From the NCBI RefSeq assembly GCF_037126465.1, contig NC_088201.1, positions 228,600,016 to 228,664,015 on the forward strand: a stretch of 64,000 nt of DNA, written 5' to 3'. The notes beneath the pieces are model-generated. The model worked only from the letters and a program-made list of their open reading frames with translations. It had not been told where the DNA came from and made no database searches. Every line of letters starts with the position of its first letter. The stretch's first letter is position 1. The DNA comes from Ornithodoros turicata. Taxonomy: Eukaryota; Arthropoda; Arachnida; Ixodida; Argasidae. Positions 1 to 10,546 of the stretch are shown here, one piece after another. Both the position numbers and the translations under genes were made by a program.

Positions 1-345
1 TACACTTTCCAAATTTCGTGTATGCCACAAGCGTCGAGCACTCCTATCCGATGGTGAAAATTGCTTAAAGTGAACTATCCCCTATCAAATGAAACGCTTT
101 CTAACATGCTCACTGCCTTACGTACGTCATGATATCTGCTAAAAGCGACATAGGTTTTCGAGGAGGACTGCATCTTTGAGGGGCTCTGCACCCCGTAAAG
201 TTCAATTTCTTTTAGAAAAGCCCAACGTTTCGTTGCTTTCCAAGTCGTAACGATCCACTAAAAAATACATATAAAATGCTAGGGGGGGGAGCGGGGGTCA
301 AGCGGCACCTCTAGATCAACAATAGCAGCTACATGGATGACGTTG
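1..345. other. unassigned flank
   Basis: I see no gene, splice-bounded exon or repeat boundary here. A run of G sits just before the LTR-like sequence that follows. Confidence 0.4.
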
Positions 346-347
346 CG

Positions 348-1480
348 ATGAGGTTGAACCACATGGACGACGATGAAGACGTGCCTCTGCTGGCGCGCAC
401 CACCGCGCCTGCCAGCCAGTTCTACCGGCGCCGTCCAAGCCTGAGCCCACGAACATCTGCAGCTGGGACGTTCCATCATCACTCATGTAGGGGAACACCT
501 TCTGCTCTACATTTCGTCACCCGAAGGTGAACACCTTGTTCGGCATGATTCGGCCCAGTCCCATTCCAAATTTCTGCAAGACCACATCCGGAGCGATAAC
601 TGAAGGTCCGGTGCGCCGTTCTTCCGAAAAATCGCCAGGAGACGACGTCAGTTCACCGCGCCTCACTCATCGCAAAGCCCGGCTGCTCAATATCACAGCT
701 ACACAGCTCAGTTCGCCATGGTCGCACACTCCACGTCAAGTCGCCACACGCTTCGTGATGGCGCTCTTCGGACTTCAACCAGCGGCACCTTCCCGAGCAT
801 CATGCTCCTATATCGGTCGCGGTACGCCGCTGGCGACTGCACTGCCACATCCGCGCTGCCATGCCAGGCCTGTCCTCCTCGCCTACCAACCAGACTCTGA
901 TACAGGATGCTGGCAGCCCATCAAAGTGCAGTCAAGTGGCACCGGGACCAACGTTCCACCGGGGGCCCGCACGGAGGCCACTGAGTTCTACTTCCGGTCT
1001 CTCTGTGCATAACGATGGTCCTGCCAGGCACTCTCCTTGTTGAGAACACTGTGAGCTCAGCGCTCACGAACCCGTAGCGATTCCGTCGCCCCATCGTTGC
1101 ACACCATTCGGCGTACCTGCCTGCATCCCGCTTAGGCCCGCCCCTGGAACCATCCCGGCCAGCCCTCGTCCGCAACATATCCAGCACCACAAGCCAAGGA
1201 CGTAAGGCCCAGCCGTCCCTCGTCTACGTGCTGCCGTCATTCTTCCCGTCTTGGTATCGACGCGGACTTCAACCGCAAGAACCGCTCCGCCTCTGAGGGC
1301 GAGAGTGATGTGGCGGACCGTGGACGACGACGAAGACATGCCTCAGGTGGCGCACGCCACTTCGCTTGACGAGGCATACACATACAGAAGGATGAGGCAT
1401 ACACATTCGCGCAGACAGATGACATTTGGCATGAAATTTCGCGTGGAATGCCGGAGTTCCTGTGTGGGGAACCGTGCGAG
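348..1480 (+). mobile_element. old copy of a TRIM-like non-autonomous LTR element
   Basis: The stretch 348-511 aligns with the 171-bp LTRs at 31,727 and 32,732: shared GATGAAGACGTGCCTCTGCT-type core, the CAGTTCTACCGG block and a CTCTACA end. It is followed at once by a primer-binding-like TTTCGTCACCCGAA. The internal part 512-1308 shares the phrase ending in CGGCCCAGTCCCATTCC with the younger copy. A second LTR begins at 1309 (TGTGGCGGACCG) and becomes unalignable after about 1370, so the 3' LTR is broken or strongly diverged. No gag or pol is visible; open frames here are not conserved between copies. Confidence 0.65.
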
Positions 1481-1588
1481 ATAGCAACAATATTCAAAAA
1501 TCGAAAAAAAAAAGGAGCAAGCGCAAAACTCCATCATTTGTGCAACACATCGCGCTCCCTATCCTCTCTGCACACAGTGTACCCGAAT

Positions 1589-2290
1589 AAAATTAAATAA
1601 TCGTTGATTATTTGATGTCGCTGGGTGAGACGCGACCGGTTTGCCGTTGTTGGCCTCACTCATGTAGGCAACGTTACGACTGTAGCCGGGAGAAGATGAT
1701 CCGAGATGCTGAAAAGATGAAGGGTCGATAGTAAGGACGTAGGCCGGTCGCTTCTAAGATTGATTAGAAGGAACTCTGAGTCATATAGTTCTTGGCTTAG
1801 TCCAGTGTGATGGAGGAAGCAGGGCATGGACAGCGATTATTTGAAATCATTAATTGATCAAATCCTGGATTTGAACCTACACGTAATATGCGAGTACACT
1901 AATGCACTGTTTATGAGTTTTCTTTCACTTTATTATTTTCATTGCAAACATTTCTCCTTAGAGTGTCGGAGTGATTTCAAATGTACAGCTTCGAGTCTGG
2001 AAATGCAACTGCAAGCTTCTCAGCCCAGGACCGCATGCTAGACATCGTCATGAGGTGCGTTTAGTGGCTATAGGCACACGCCGTAGAAGCAGATTTTTCC
2101 GTCCTGAAAGATAATGTTAGTGTCACAGGTTGTTTATGTTGAAACTGTACTGACTATGTTCCAGGTTATTTACGCTGACACTGGCACGTAGCGTGGAGCG
2201 ACCATAGCGATGGAGCGTTCACCTTTCCTGGTAACCGCAGTAGGGCCGCGTCTCTTCACCCCAACTAAGAAATGCTGTTGTACTCATGTT
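1589..2290 (-). other. probable 3' end of metalloprotease gene B (3' UTR and flank)
   Basis: This stretch aligns with 36,549-37,430, which lies at the same place relative to the cysteine-rich exon of paralogue A. Both copies keep, on the minus strand, a short frame containing EKLAV..FP.SK followed by a poly(A) signal (AATAAA; plus-strand TTTATT at 1929-1934 here, 37,143-37,148 in A). I infer the terminal exon or 3' UTR of the gene. The splice acceptor of this last exon is not clear, and copy A has a one-base insertion within the short frame. Confidence 0.4.
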
Positions 2291-2399
2291 TACGTTGTTA
2301 CATGTTCAACTGTATTTCATTCGAAGCCTTGAAGCCTCGTCACTCCTCTTGTTACCCGCGAACGGACCGCCGACATACTACCCCCCCTCCCCCGCCGCC

Positions 2400-2875
2400 G
2401 CCATGCTGAGCAGAGTTGACCCAGCGCTCGCTTTCCGCATGCCCGCACTCTCTCGTGAAGACGCCCCATCAGTCCATCGAATGCGCATCGACGTGGCATT
2501 CACAGCACAGTGACGCTACCGCTTGAGACAAGTTACCTCTCCACACTGCAGCAACTGCGTTGCTGTTGAAGATGTCGAGCACATTCTTCTCCATTGTCCA
2601 CACTACCAATCTTCCCGCTCCGTACTCTCCTCATCCCTCAACGAGCTAGACTCCCGTCCCCTCTCCCTCACAAAATTGCTTGGTCCCTGGCTGCATCCAG
2701 CACACCAACGCTCTGCCATCAAGGCCCTCGTGGCCTTCTTGGACGCCACATGACTGCGATCGTCATTGTAACGGGACACGTTCCTTCATTCCCTGCTTCA
2801 CCTCCAGCAATGGGGGAGAGTATCGCCCCCGGCGATGAAACTCCCCACCCATCATCCTGCAATAAAGTTATTGTT
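2400..2875 (+). pseudogene. 5'-truncated LINE 3' end (C-terminal zinc motif plus 3' UTR)
   Basis: The translated frame from about 2403 reads MLSRVDPALAFRMP and later CSNCVAVEDVEHILLHC, a CCHC-like motif typical of the C-terminus of arthropod non-LTR retrotransposon polyproteins. An in-frame TGA near 2511 stands where the sister copy at 26.4 kb has a Trp codon, and the frame ends with TGA near 2751. A short 3' UTR follows, with a GGGGGAGAGTATCGCC block and an AATAAAG signal near 2863. This is a dead-on-arrival insertion. The clade is not resolvable from 110 residues; I- or R1-like is a guess. Confidence 0.7.
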
Positions 2876-2879
2876 GTGT

Positions 2880-3285
2880 TTCATTCAAAGACCGGAACCG
2901 GTATCTTTTTTCTTCTTTCTTTTTTGATGTCTGGTTCTGGTTCGGGTTTAGCTCTGCTGAACCGAAATTAGTATATCGGTTCCCTTCGTGTTCGGCTGAG
3001 GGAGAACCCCTCCCCTAAGAAAAGAAAAAAAGAGCGGCCATCGGTCGGGAAGAACCGTTACCTTTTTCGGTCCTGGTTTAACCGGTTCGTCGCCTGTAAT
3101 TTTTTTACATCGAAGAGGGCTTTTCCTCATCGTACACAGTTGTAAGGGAGAAGTGTGAGATAACCGTTTCAGGTGAAAACACTAGACAAGTCATACACAC
3201 ATTTAATATTCATCCGATATTTTACTGTCTTGTTCTGTCGTCGTCTGCTGAAAACGAAGAGCGAAGTGCTTTTTAGCAGAGCACG
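2880..3285. other. unassigned intron or flank
   Basis: No exon with matching splice sites and no complete repeat is seen. The sequence is rich in CGGTT-type words but shows no clear unit. Confidence 0.3.
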
Positions 3286-3600
3286 GTGAGAGGGGGAGAT
3301 ATGCTTATTAAGAAAAAGAAAAGAAAGGTCAGCCAGACGAGGGTCGGCTTGCTATTCCAAACAAAAAGGAAAAGAAGGGAAGAAGGAAAGGAAAGGGGGA
3401 TGAAAAGAAAAGGAAAAGAAGAAAAGAAAATGGGAAGAAAAAGGAGAAAACGGGGATTAAAGAAAAGGGAAGGAAAAGAAGAAAAGAAAAGGGAAGGAGA
3501 ATAGAAAAGGAGAAGAAAAAAAGAGAAAATGGGGAGTAATGAAAAGGGGAGAAAATGGGAAGTAAAGAAGAAGGGAAGAAAAGGACCTCTTTTGCTCCAG
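3286..3600 (+). repeat. polypurine tract with a shared head
   Basis: About 250 bp of (GAAAA/GGAAA)-type polypurine follows a head containing TATGCTTATTAAGAAA, GGTCAGCCAG and GCTTGCTATTCCAAA. The same head and tract recur at 7830-8145, so this is a dispersed repeat whose purine tail has expanded rather than a lone microsatellite. Long open frames through it are lysine, arginine and glutamate low-complexity artefacts. Confidence 0.7.
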
Positions 3601-4137
3601 GCAAGAAAGCCGACGTCAAAAGAGAAGAAAAGTCAAAATCTTGTACTCGCATCATACAAAAAATTAACAAAAAATAAACAAACGAAAAAGCACGGTCAGT
3701 AGTACAGTTTTTTTCACCTCTCAACTGGTTCCCGAACCAGTAACCGCATCATTCTTTTTTTTGTTTGTTTGTTTCTGTTCTGTTCAGGACAAGAAAAAAA
3801 CATTGTTCGGGTTGTTTTCGCATCCGACAGGAAGTAACGTTTAATTTCAGTTTTCGGCTCGGATTCACTTCCGGTTCGGATCACGGATTTTATTTCGACT
3901 GTGCTGATCGACATCGGCACACATATCCCCTGAGTTGGGCCCTGGAGTTATACTGGCCTACTCTCCCTCTTTCCAACCCCTTATCTTTTATTATCTCCCT
4001 AATCAGACCGCCACGTTTGCGCACCCTCACGGTCATAGCCACCTGGTAGTGGAAACACGAAGCTACAAAATGCTAGCAATCGGCAACGACGTGACTAAAA
4101 GAAAAAGGTCCTTCGGCAGAGACCGAGCAGTACTTAC
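3601..4137. other. intron of gene B, partly alignable to gene A
   Basis: Only the last 90 bases or so align with 38,280-38,371 (intron beyond the donor of the cysteine-rich exon). The rest holds no recognised feature. The next downstream coding exon was not found. Confidence 0.35.
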
Positions 4138-4243
4138 GCCTTTTTCTCCACAGGGCTTGCCATCGAAAGCCAAATTGGTATGAAATGTAACTTGCTTCTG
4201 GTTATCCGAAATGCTGCAGCAGTCGAAGATGCATGGTTTCTTT
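4138..4243 (-). CDS. exon of tick M12B metalloprotease gene B (cysteine-rich region)
   Basis: Minus-strand exon with acceptor ACTCAAG at the upstream border and a strong donor GTAAGTACTG after GGC. The reading frame encodes KKPCIFDCCS, then FHTNLAFDGKPCG. The CC and the DGxPCG motif are hallmarks of the cysteine-rich C-terminal part of tick reprolysin-like metalloproteases, which are secreted zinc proteases of salivary glands. A paralogous exon with FDCCS and FDGTPCG is at 38.4 kb. Flanking intron sequence is also alignable between the two sites, so they are duplicates, not retrocopies. The exon lies about 2.7 kb downstream (in transcription direction) of the 7.0-kb exon. Family-level identification is from motifs only. 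Confidence 0.7.
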
Positions 4244-4547
4244 CTTGAGTGTGTTACATTTTTTAGCTCGGGACTGTCGTATACCCGTCGTGTTGCTTCT
4301 CGCTATAACGAAACATGTATTAGGAAATAAAATATTTTGGGTGCCCGGTTTTTTTTTACAGTTTAACTATGCAGAATGACACCACATGGCAAACAAACAC
4401 ACTCCATGTTTTTGTATCTTTCTGAAATCTTATCTCCAAAAAGGCAGAGATTCTAAAAATTGGGTCTCGCACTATTGAACTATTACGCCTTACGAATGAC
4501 ACTGTTGAACGCATTCTTTCGCAGAGAGGCTGATAAGAGTACATAAT

Positions 4548-4880
4548 TGTAAACTGAAAAACACCCTTATGGGTGTAAATGGCTTGTCCTATAACTCACA
4601 CCACTTTTTACACCGTTTGGTCTGTAACACCCTTTTTAGAGGGTGGATTCCGTGTGAAACACCCTTTGCAAGGGTGATTTTTCTTGAAAATGCCTTCTTT
4701 TGCACCTTTTATACAGCGTTTTAGGGGGGTTTATACATACCCTCCTAAAAGGGTGTTTAAACGGTGCAAATGAAGGCATTATCAAGAAAAAGCACCCTTT
4801 CAAAGGGTGTTATACGTCTTTACGTTTTTACGTTCTTTACGTTTTACGTCTTTACGTTCTTTACGTACGTCTTCTACGTT
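4548..4880. mobile_element. MITE, ACACCC-hairpin family (partial), plus TACGTCTT repeats
   Basis: It starts with GTAAACTGAAAAACACCCTT, the same end as the fuller copies at 15,604-15,990 and 23,614-24,050. The element is made of repeated small hairpins of the type ACACCCTTTTAGAGGGTG. Here the right TIR is missing; it runs into about 50 bp of degenerate TTTACGTTC repeat (4815-4875). Confidence 0.75.
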
Positions 4881-4999
4881 TTGCGACTACGTACCACGCG
4901 TATTCACACGAGCGACATTCCCCCAGAAGCGGAAGATGCGAAGAGCGTCATAGCTTTCTGCTGTCACGTGATCGCGAGCGCTCAATGTTGTGTCTTCAC

Positions 5000-5430
5000 G
5001 TACACTGCTAACCGTGGGGAATATCCTGCTGCACAGCCACAAGATATTCCTTAGGAGACGACAGGAAAAACGCGCTGACGGTGTCGTCTGCTAAGTGTCG
5101 TCTGCCACTGCTAACCATGGAGAATATCCAGCGACACAGCCACAGGATATTCCTTAGCAGACGACAGGAAAAACGCGCTGACGGTGTCGTCTGCTAAGTG
5201 TCGTCTGCCACTGCTAACCATGGAGAATATCCAGCGACACAGCCACAAGATATTCCTTAGCAGACGACAGGAAAAACGCGCTGACGGTGTCGCCTGCTAA
5301 GTGTCGTCTGCTAAGTGTCGTCTGCCACTGCTAACCATGGAGAATATCCAGCGACAAAGCCACAAGATATTCCTTAGCAGACGACAGGAAAACGCGCTGA
5401 CGGTGGCGTCTGCTAAGTGTCGTCTGCTGA
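5000..5430 (+). repeat. tandem repeat, about 103-117 bp unit, four copies
   Basis: Four units share CTGCTAAC-ATGGAGAATATCC, GATATTCCTTAGCAGACGAC and AAAAACGCGCTGACGGTG. Starts are near 5000 (divergent), 5111, 5214 and 5331, so the period is about 103 bp, with one unit longer by a 14-bp duplication of CTAAGTGTCGTCTG. Each unit holds an inverted pair GAATATCC/GGATATTC about 20 bp apart. The reading frame through the array has no family match and I do not treat it as coding. Confidence 0.85.
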
Positions 5431-6103
5431 ATTCGCAATACGCCACTCCCAGTATTCCGCACCGTGTGAATGCTCAACACGAGACGGGACGGAACTTGGG
5501 CTCTGTAAGCAGTGTTTTCGCGTTTTCTTCCACTAGAATATTCCGTGAGGATGGCACTCGTGTGGCTAAACGGATCTACGAGGGAATCCCTCATGCTCTC
5601 ACGTCGTCCGTCGAGAAACAGCTGCCCATATTTTTATTGTGGCTCCCCCTCTCGGTGTCGCTCATTATACTTTTCAAGTCCGTATAGCGTAAGAATATCG
5701 AGGAAAGATACTTGTTTTTTTTTTTTTCGAGTCTCTTAGCTGATAATACAGCCATCACTGAAGAAACCCCGGTGTAAAGCTCCGACGTAAGAGGGACGGA
5801 AACCTGCGCCACTCCCATTAGTTTTCTCAAAACACGTGATCACTTCCACTGTCTTCTCAGTGGTAGAAAGGCCTGATGTGACGTCACCGTGCTGATGAGT
5901 TTCAGTAGTCGCCTTCGATGCCTTCATTGCACGCCCTGCGCTAATTCTTCAAGTACACGATCACACCACTGGAAGTCATCGTCTGTCGTATCTTATGACG
6001 TATTATTGCAAAGAAATAGAATGAGGCTCTGAACGTACAGCGTTTCTTTCGTCTATATTAATATGACACATCATTATTCCATAAGTATCTATCTGTGTAA
6101 TGG
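5431..6103. other. intron of gene B, unassigned
   Basis: No splice-bounded exon or known repeat seen. The last 25 bases before 6104 align with the paralogous intron at about 43,985-44,008. Confidence 0.35.
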
Positions 6104-6940
6104 ACTCAGAGTTGTACGTAACGCATTAATAGTAATTGCGTTACTAGTAATCAATTACTTTTCAGTAATTTTTAACGTAATTTAATTTTCTGAGCAAGTA
6201 ATTTTCCCAGTAATATGATTACAATTTTCGGTAATCGATTACTGAGTAATCGATAAATAAATTCCTAAATAATATTATTATTTATCGATTTTTATTAATA
6301 ATATTAATAAAAATCGATAAATAAATTACTGAGTAATCGATTACTTTTTTAACCTTTTGTCACCAATGGCAACCCTTTTCGGCAAACCAAATCTGTTCTT
6401 GTGTTCCATCACGAGTTCGACTGAAGCAATGACGCAGATGTCACTGTGACGGCCGTCTTTAGTCCACACGTGTTCCATACACACCACAGTAATGTGATAG
6501 TCCCTTACAACCGCGACCTACTGAGCAACAGTAAAATAGGTGACTGTATTGATAAACTGTGCAGGCTGAACATGACAGTAGTAACAGAACGAAGGGAATG
6601 TTTCGACGCGGTTGTTTCGATGTTGCTTTAAATGTGTGTGTAAATCTGTGATAAGCGCGCGTACGTGTTTTGTATGTTTCTTTCAAATGTATTTGTTAAT
6701 TTCACTTATCATGCGTGTTGGTGTCTTATAATATAATTTGCTAGAAGAGCTGCATGGTTGCATTCATTGCAGGCTTGCTGGCAATTTAAAAGTAACGGGA
6801 AAAGTAACGCGTTACATTTTTAATCGGTAACTCATTACATTTTTGGTGGAGTAATTTGTGACGGTAAAAAATTACTTTCCGCGCAGTAGTAACAGTAACT
6901 GTAATCAACTACTTTTTTCGAGCAACGTGTACAACTCTGG
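6104..6940. mobile_element. 837-bp MITE with ACTCAGAGTTGTAC TIR and TAATGG duplication
   Basis: Ends are inverted: ACTCAGAGTTGTACGTAACG at the left, and CCAGAGTTGTACACGTTGC reading inward from the right. TAATGG is present on both sides (6098-6103 and 6941-6946). The paralogous intron near 43,995-44,012 runs straight through (TGTGTAATGCTTAACTCAC), giving an empty site. The interior is AT-rich with many AGTAAT and TAATAT words and small palindromes near 6250-6340. The right end lies only about 10 bp beyond the donor of the gene B exon at 6956-7102. Confidence 0.8.
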
Positions 6941-6955
6941 TAATGGTTAACTCAC

Positions 6956-7102
6956 ACTGCAGAGGCCCCTGTCTCGTGGTTCCTTCATCAAATCTCCAAC
7001 TTTCTTGCAGTACTCGTCTTCGTTTGCAATCTTGCCTGGCAGGACGTTGTAGAAGTTCGATGAGACTGAGCTGTTGTACTTTTTGCGGAAACATTCTCTT
7101 GC
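6956..7102 (-). CDS. exon of tick M12B metalloprotease gene B
   Basis: Minus-strand exon of 49 codons in one open frame, with acceptor TAGTAGCCAG and donor GTGAGTTAAC. It encodes ARECFRKKYNSS, then NFYNVLPGKIANEDEYCKKV and ends RGLCS. The cysteine spacing and the VLPGKIANE...C segment recur in paralogue A at 44,017-44,169 (ECFYRRYQS, VLPHRIANE, RGLCS) with the same splice borders. In this family the region lies between the zinc-binding catalytic core and the terminal cysteine-rich module. A MITE has inserted just beyond the donor, apparently without damaging it. Confidence 0.72.
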
Positions 7103-7225
7103 CTGGCTACTATTCTTTCGTTTCAGCTGTCTTCAGTTGCCGGAAAAATCGACACGAATTTTTAGCGTTCAAAACACAAAGTTTAAATATAATAAAAACC
7201 GTAACTGTGCTGAATATTAGATGTC

Positions 7226-7400
7226 ACTAAAGAGGTTAGCTACCTGGAGGACTCGAATCTTCTGGATTACCGGACCAGGGCTACCTGAGAAGTCGCCAGG
7301 GGGAAGTGTGTTAGTTTAGCTCAATGGTAGAGCCCTGGAGAGGTAATCCAGAAGATGCGGGTTCGAGTCCTACAGCTGGCTAAGCTCTTCAGTGACTTCC
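7226..7400. mobile_element. tRNA-derived SINE-like element, two tRNA-like parts head to head
   Basis: At 7288-7400 (plus) lies a tRNA-like body with A box TAGCTCAATGG and B box GGTTCGAGTCC, framed by inverted ends GAAGTCGCC... and ...CAGTGACTTCC. A partial inverted copy (TCTTCTGGATTACCGGACC) precedes it at 7226-7287 on the minus strand. The same element, single, is at 19,448-19,558. The anticodon arm and acceptor stem are imperfect, so I do not call a functional tRNA. Confidence 0.7.
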
Positions 7401-7404
7401 TTCT

Positions 7405-7829
7405 TCCGTCTTTAATTTCTTCGGCGTTTGAGGCTTTGTACGTATTTGAACTTTCTATATGTGTTCCAGCCTCAGAACGTCTATTGTCTCAAGTAATTCT
7501 GCATTGTAAGTGTGGACGGGTTCTGAATTCATCGTTGTGTTGCGAGCGTTACATAAACAGATTCGTGCGGGGCCAAGCTGTCCGACTGAACGAAAGTGGC
7601 ATTTGCCTTAGAGTTTAGAGCCTTTCGTGACCCAAGTTTGCAGTACCGACAACCTTTCCACGAAATGGTGTAATGTCACGTGAGTATCCCAGTCACGTAT
7701 AGCATCTCTTTACCTATAACCTAAATATTTCACCAAAGCCGTGAACAGAGACAGAAACTCTACCTAAATGATACGATACAGAGGTTTTAAAGTGTTGCGA
7801 AGATTTACTCAATATATTCTTCGAGGGGG
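7405..7829. other. intron, unassigned
   Basis: It contains TGTTCCAGCCTCAGAAC at about 7467, a phrase also found in the hairpin at 19.7 kb. This may be the tail of the preceding SINE-like element. No coding signal is seen. Confidence 0.3.
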
Positions 7830-8145
7830 GGGATATGTTTATTAAGAAAGAAGAAAAGAAAGGTCAGCCAGGTGGGGGGGAGGGAAGCTCGGATTGCTAT
7901 TCCAAAAAAAAGGAAAAGAAGAGAAGAAGGAAAGAAAAGGGGAAGAAACAGGAAAGAGGGATAAAAGGAAAGAAAAATAAGAGAATAATGAGAAGAAAAA
8001 AGGACAAAAGGGAAGTAGAAAGGGAAGAAAAGGAAAGGAAAAAAGAAAAGGAAAAAGAAAGGGAAAGGAAAAGAAAAGAGGAAAATAAAAGGAAAAGCAA
8101 AGGAGATAAGGAAAGGAAAGAAAGAACACAAAACGAAAACTGAAA
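7830..8145 (+). repeat. polypurine tract, second copy
   Basis: Same head (TATGTTTATTAAGAAA, GGTCAGCCAG, TTGCTATTCCAAA) followed by about 240 bp of purine-only sequence as at 3286-3600. Confidence 0.7.
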
Positions 8146-8316
8146 AGTCACACACATTATTCGAGGTATGCCCCCATTTTTTTACGACTAAAGAAGTGAT
8201 ATGGCCACGCAGGTGATTTTCGAACCCCAGCTGAGGGCATGATATCGATCACGTGAGAAAACAGTTTGAGAGCTCGTAGTTGCCACCTAAGGAATGACGG
8301 TGAAGCAATACCAGTG

Positions 8317-8843
8317 CACTTTAAGAGAAAAAAAAAAGAGTAAAACGCGGAGCCAATTGGAGCTTCTACTCCCCTAGTCTGCAATTACTCCCCATTTGCA
8401 CATTGAGTCCCGACATTTATTCATCAGGACTGCAAATTGTCACTGAACTTCGCGCATGGTCTCCTAAATGCAACAGTCTACGTAAATATGTGCCCTTGGT
8501 CAATTTGAACGGCATAAGGCTGTATGTAACTCAGCAAACATCGCAGTTTTCCAGCCACACAGAGTAAGAAGCAGTCAGCGCATCTTTCCTCGCAAATTAT
8601 GCCCAATGTATGGCGCAAGATTTTATATCACTCGATATATCACGGTTGACGGTTTGCTTCAATGTACTTTCATGCATGCACACGAGTTATGTACTTGGGA
8701 CTCTTACAACAGCTCGTGAAATGCAGTCTCGACTCTGTGACATTAATTTACTCCCGTGCATTTACTCCCGAAAGGAACTATGTTTTTGTGGCAACGTATT
8801 TATTCCCCAAAAGGAGCAAAAGTACTCCTTTATCTTAGACTGA
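8317..8843. mobile_element. MITE, TACTCCTTTT family
   Basis: One end has GAGAAAAAAAAAAGAGTAAA and ACTCCCCTAG blocks; the other has CCCCAAAAGGAGCAAAAGTACTCCTTT. The body (GCAAATTGTCACTGAACTTCGC, ATATCACTCGATATATCACG) is shared with copies at 14.6, 16.1, 21.2 and 37.4 kb. Terminal ACTCTAAG is eroded in this copy. Confidence 0.75.
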
Positions 8844-9078
8844 TGGTAGTGTGCGGAGGCTACATGATTTACGCCTGTGTGACGTTTTCTTTTTTGCAAC
8901 ACCAAGCTGACCAAGACCGTGCATACATGTCGACCTCCACTCATAGCTGCTGTTGTCATAAACATCATAACTACAGCTATCGTCAAAAGTGTAAGTGCTA
9001 TAATGTGGAATCTATTAAGTTATAGCGTTACTGTCAAACAGTATATTCCTCAGTACAAAGGAGATGCGCAACACTCAC

Positions 9079-9186
9079 CTGAGAAATGTTCTAATGCTGT
9101 TCATAGTGCAGTTTGTGGGAAAGAATGGGTGACTCCGACCTCCCAGTCTCGAAAAATTTGGTGTGCACGATGCTGGTGCACCCAGC
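9079..9186 (-). CDS. exon of tick M12B metalloprotease gene B (end of catalytic domain)
   Basis: A 108-nt minus-strand exon with an excellent acceptor (TTTGTTTACTCTCAG) and donor (CAG before GTGAGTGTTG). The open frame reads LGAPASCTPNFSRLGG and ends TNCTMNSIRTFL. In reprolysins a segment ending in Cys-S/T-x-x-x-I-R-x-F/Y-L closes the catalytic domain. Paralogue A has the same exon at 61,167-61,274 (LGAPTSCTPSFSALEG, SDCAMNSIRTFL), equal in length and phase. The exon carrying the HExxH zinc motif, expected just upstream in the gene, was not located. Confidence 0.72.
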
Positions 9187-9390
9187 CTGAGAGTAAACAA
9201 ACAAACAAACAAACAAACATGATAACATTAATTTAAATTCGGCTTTACATCGTAAATGCTAAAAAATGAGGCAGTGGAGAAAAACTCAACATTGGTAGTT
9301 TTTTTAAACGTTTACGTATGCTACCACTTTCGAGTCATCCAGATTGTCAGCGTCATTGTCATCGTCAGCTGACATGCCCATCGCCAATGT

Positions 9391-10207
9391 CAGAGCCGTA
9401 TATTAAAAGGGAGTCTGGCCATTGGGAGGAGTCACAAAAAGAGGCTCGACCTGTCAATCACAGTTTCGCTCCTATGATTGGTTTGCTTTTTACCAAGGGG
9501 GTCGCCATGACACCATACTGCCACCCAAAATGGCGACGAAAACAAGCACAGTGAAGCGGGGATTTCGTGACCAAAAATTTTCACAGAATAACCTGATTTT
9601 ATGCTGCAAATGTACATCCTAATATAAATTTCTCGGAAATCAGTTTCAACTTATGCTGATCCATCGATATCTAACTGAAAATAATACGTTTTGTCGCCGG
9701 TGTTAGGCCTCGTGAACACGGCGATCACGACGAAATCATAACAAAAACGGCGCTGTGCTGTACAATCTTATTTTTAACAGCTGGATTTCATGGATATAAA
9801 CATTCTTGCCTCTTATATTCCAACTATTCATGTACATTTGTTTAAAAATCATACCGACAACAGAATGTGTCCCAGTAGGTGGTTCTGCCGGCAGCGGTAC
9901 AACGACGGAAGCAGACGACAATTCCCGACGTACCTTACGCTCCCTAGGTGGCGCTTATCAAATTTGCGACCAACAATCCACTACTTTTGCAGATTGCGAG
10001 AGGTATCCATTTCAATCCCATCCAATCCACTTGCCACCCAAAATGGCGCTGCCCATGTTGGATATGGGGGCAAATAGTGAGGATAGGCTGATTGATAGCG
10101 CCCCATATTTCAAGACTTCATTGGTCGGAAAGCCGAAAAAGTGGGTGGAGCTTCAGGTATAGGCATGACCCATTAATGGCCAGACTCCCTTTTAATATAC
10201 GGCTCTG
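9391..10207. mobile_element. non-autonomous hAT-like element, 817 bp, 8-bp TSD GCCAATGT
   Basis: The inverted termini begin CAGAGCCGTATATTAAAAGG and extend about 33 bp (GGAGTCTGGCCATT). GCCAATGT is directly repeated at 9383-9390 and 10,208-10,215. An 8-bp duplication with CAGAG-type ends is the hAT superfamily signature. No transposase frame is present in the 817 bp. The TATTAAAA in the TIR resembles a TATA box, but that is only a resemblance. Confidence 0.8.
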
Positions 10208-10546
10208 GCCAATGTGTGTTAGTGGCGCCACCGTAGTATTTAACGGCGGTGCGCCACGTCGTAATCGTCAGTCGTCATTCATGGAACGTCCTACGACGAC
10301 CTATTCGGCACCTTACCATCCTAAATTATTATGCATGCCTGTAAATACGTCTCATCATCATTAAACGTTTGTATTTGTTGCTACTCCGACTGCCGCATCC
10401 TTATTACAAGAGTTTGGCGGATGAAGATGTTCTTGGAGTGAGCCACGGCCCGGTCACCTTCCTTCCACATCTGGCGACCCAGGACAATCCTTTTCTTCAT
10501 TCCCGCCTCACAAGATATGGTTTCCTCGATTCGGTTGTAAAGGCAG

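Noticed and set aside
4815..4880. CRISPR-like or regulatory array of TTTACGTTC
   Set aside because: Simple degenerate microsatellite without spacers, in a eukaryotic intron.
7842..8157. Phe/Leu/Ser-rich and Lys/Glu-rich frames of about 100 codons
   Set aside because: Artefacts of the polypurine/polypyrimidine tract; the same happens at 3286-3724.
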